This document shows, in pieces, positions 62,894-64,000 of a stretch of 64,000 nucleotides of DNA. Both the position numbers and the translations under genes were made by a program. The stretch is from NCBI GenBank assembly GCA_965277345.1, contig CBDICI010000004.1, positions 558,001 to 622,000 on the forward strand. The letters are read 5' to 3'. The notes under the pieces were generated by a model, which did no database searches, was not told the DNA's origin, and was given only the letters and a program-made list of their open reading frames with translations. Positions within the stretch are counted from its first letter, which is position 1, and each line of letters opens with the position of its first letter. This DNA is from CAIOYC01 sp965277345 (lineage in GTDB: Bacteria > Pseudomonadota > Alphaproteobacteria > Caulobacterales > Caulobacteraceae).

Positions 62894-64000
62894 CTATTTC
62901 TTCTTGAACAGGAAGTTCGGCAGTCCGCCCATGCCGGGTAGGCCGGGTGGCGGGGCGCCGCCGAGGCCCGGCAGTTTGCCGCCCCCCAGCGCCTTGAGTC
63001 GTTCGAGGTCGGGGCCGCCGGGCATTCCACCCATGCCGCCCGGAGCGGTCATGCCGGGCGGCATCCCCCCGCCCATGGCTTTCATCGCGGCCATCATGCC
63101 GCCCATGCCCTTGCCGCCGCCTTTCGACATGGCCTTGACCATGTCGGCCATCTGGCGGTGCTGCTTGAGCAGGCGGTTCACGTCGGCCACATCCACGCCC
63201 GAGCCGGCGGCGATGCGTCGCTTGCGCGAGGCCTGCAGGATATCGGGCTTCTTGCGCTCGATCTTGGTCATGGACGAGATGATCGCCACCTGACGGTCGA
63301 ACATCTTCTCGTCGATATTGGCCTCGGCGATCTGCTTCTTCATCTTGGCGACGCCGGGCAACATGCCGAGGATGCCCTGCATCCCGCCCATCTTCTTCAT
63401 CTGGGCCAGTTGCTGGGCGAGGTCGTCGAGGTCGAACTGACCCTTGGAGAGCCTGGCCGCGGCCTTTTCAGCCTCCGCCTGATCGATCTGTTCGACGGCG
63501 CGCTCCACCAGCGCCACCACGTCCCCCTGACCGAGGATGCGGCCGGCCACGCGGCGGGCGTCGAACACCTCCAGCGCGTCGATCTTCTCCCCGGCGCCGA
63601 GGAACTTGATCGGCAGGCCGGTGACGTGGCGCATGGACAGGGCCGCCCCGCCCCGCCCGTCGCCGTCCGTCCGTGTAAGGATCAATCCGGTGAGGGGGAG
63701 CCGTTCATGGAAGGCCCGGGCGGTCTTCACCGCGTCCTGGCCGGTCAGGCTGTCGGCCACCAGCAGGGTTTCGGTGGGATTGGCGATGCGCGCGATCTCC
63801 GCCGCCTCGCCCATCATCTGCTCGTCCAGCGTGGTCCGCCCGGCGGTATCCAGGATCACCACGTCGAAGCCGCCGAGCCGCGCGGCGTTCAGCGCCCGCC
63901 GGGCGATGTCGGGCGCCGATTGCCCCACCACGATCGGCAGGGTCTCCACCTCGGCCTGCCTGCCCAGCGTCGCCAACTGCTCCATCGCCGCCGGACGGCG
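62894..64000 (-). CDS. ffh: Signal recognition particle protein Ffh (partial, N-terminus outside window)
   Basis: The C-terminal 368 residues of Ffh, the GTPase that targets nascent membrane proteins with 4.5S RNA. The frame enters from the right edge with RPAAMEQLATLG. VVILDTAGRTTLDEQMM (G3), LTRTDGDGRGGAALS (G4 region) and the GAGEKIDALEVFD segment belong to the NG domain; the Met-rich M domain follows (GMLPGVAKMKKQI, KGMGGMMAAMKAMGGGM). The tail is Gly/Met/Pro-rich. Confidence 0.95.
   Translation of the reverse strand, partial: RRPAAMEQLATLGRQAEVETLPIVVGQSAPDIARRALNAARLGGFDVVILDTAGRTTLDEQMMGEAAEIARIANPTETLLVADSLTGQDAVKTARAFHERLPLTGLILTRTDGDGRGGAALSMRHVTGLPIKFLGAGEKIDALEVFDARRVAGRILGQGDVVALVERAVEQIDQAEAEKAAARLSKGQFDLDDLAQQLAQMKKMGGMQGILGMLPGVAKMKKQIAEANIDEKMFDRQVAIISSMTKIERKKPDILQASRKRRIAAGSGVDVADVNRLLKQHRQMADMVKAMSKGGGKGMGGMMAAMKAMGGGMPPGMTAPGGMGGMPGGPDLERLKALGGGKLPGLGGAPPPGLPGMGGLPNFLFKKK

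Overview
This 64-kb window is a high-GC bacterial chromosome segment with dense gene packing, ATGA/TTGA stop-start overlaps, and frequent GTG or TTG starts. The gene content points to an alphaproteobacterium of the Caulobacterales (Caulobacter/Phenylobacterium-like). Supporting signs are a class I lysyl-tRNA synthetase, an rluA-family gene followed by rpoH, the ffh-rpsP-rimM order with a long acidic S16 tail, a CC_3452-type secreted protein, and rdgB-hemW-rsmI-yraN in series. The genus is inferred from these features and was not tested by any search.

Layout. 1-3.7 kb: end of a possible toxin-antitoxin pair, a half-size EamA permease, an SDR oxidoreductase, a secreted helical protein and an exported methyltransferase whose 5' end is interrupted by an IS5-family element with terminal inverted repeats. 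3.7-11.5 kb: lysK, hisI, an RluA-type pseudouridine synthase, rpoH and, on the other strand, the serine operon serC-serA. 11.8-20.6 kb: small exported proteins, an ArsR/SRPBCC regulatory pair, a PhzF-like isomerase, a DEAD-box helicase, CsbD, AsmA, ZapE and a vapBC module. 20.8-28.2 kb: dnaN, transaldolase, a DUF484 gene overlapping a xerC-like recombinase gene, a crotonase, then ymdB-like, ygfA and zinc-finger genes, and an unpartnered ABC ATPase. 28.1-38.6 kb: a double retropepsin-like protease, tRNA-Arg(CCG), two oxidoreductases, a Pro/Tyr-rich exported protein, a beta-lactamase-fold hydrolase, tRNA-Cys, a GNAT/glycosyltransferase/cupin cluster and a parDE pair with a frameshifted antitoxin. 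39-47 kb: an S9 peptidase and a complete branched-chain 2-oxoacid dehydrogenase operon (E1 alpha, E1 beta, two-lipoyl E2, E3). 47-64 kb: an L,D-transpeptidase next to a MepK-like endopeptidase, a small-ORF/DUF2975/HTH unit, rdgB-hemW, rsmI-yraN-sirB1-like, an ABC ATPase with a permease-M1 peptidase fusion, a lipoprotein in a lower-GC patch, a dienelactone hydrolase, and rimM-rpsP-ffh (ffh runs off the window).

The strongest signal outside ordinary genes is repetitive DNA. At least eight intergenic palindromic elements in several families occur here. They flank or touch start and stop codons, and related sequence encodes both interdomain linkers of the E2 protein. Other small-scale oddities are an AT-rich palindromic insertion inside lysK, an IS sitting between the presumed ribosome-binding site and start codon of a methyltransferase gene, an extra base in the tRNA-Cys acceptor strand, and a possible regulatory leader upstream of serC. 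I found no CRISPR array, prophage, rRNA, or clearly new multi-gene defence or biosynthetic system. The nearest candidates are the GNAT-GT2-cupin cluster and the damaged toxin-antitoxin module.
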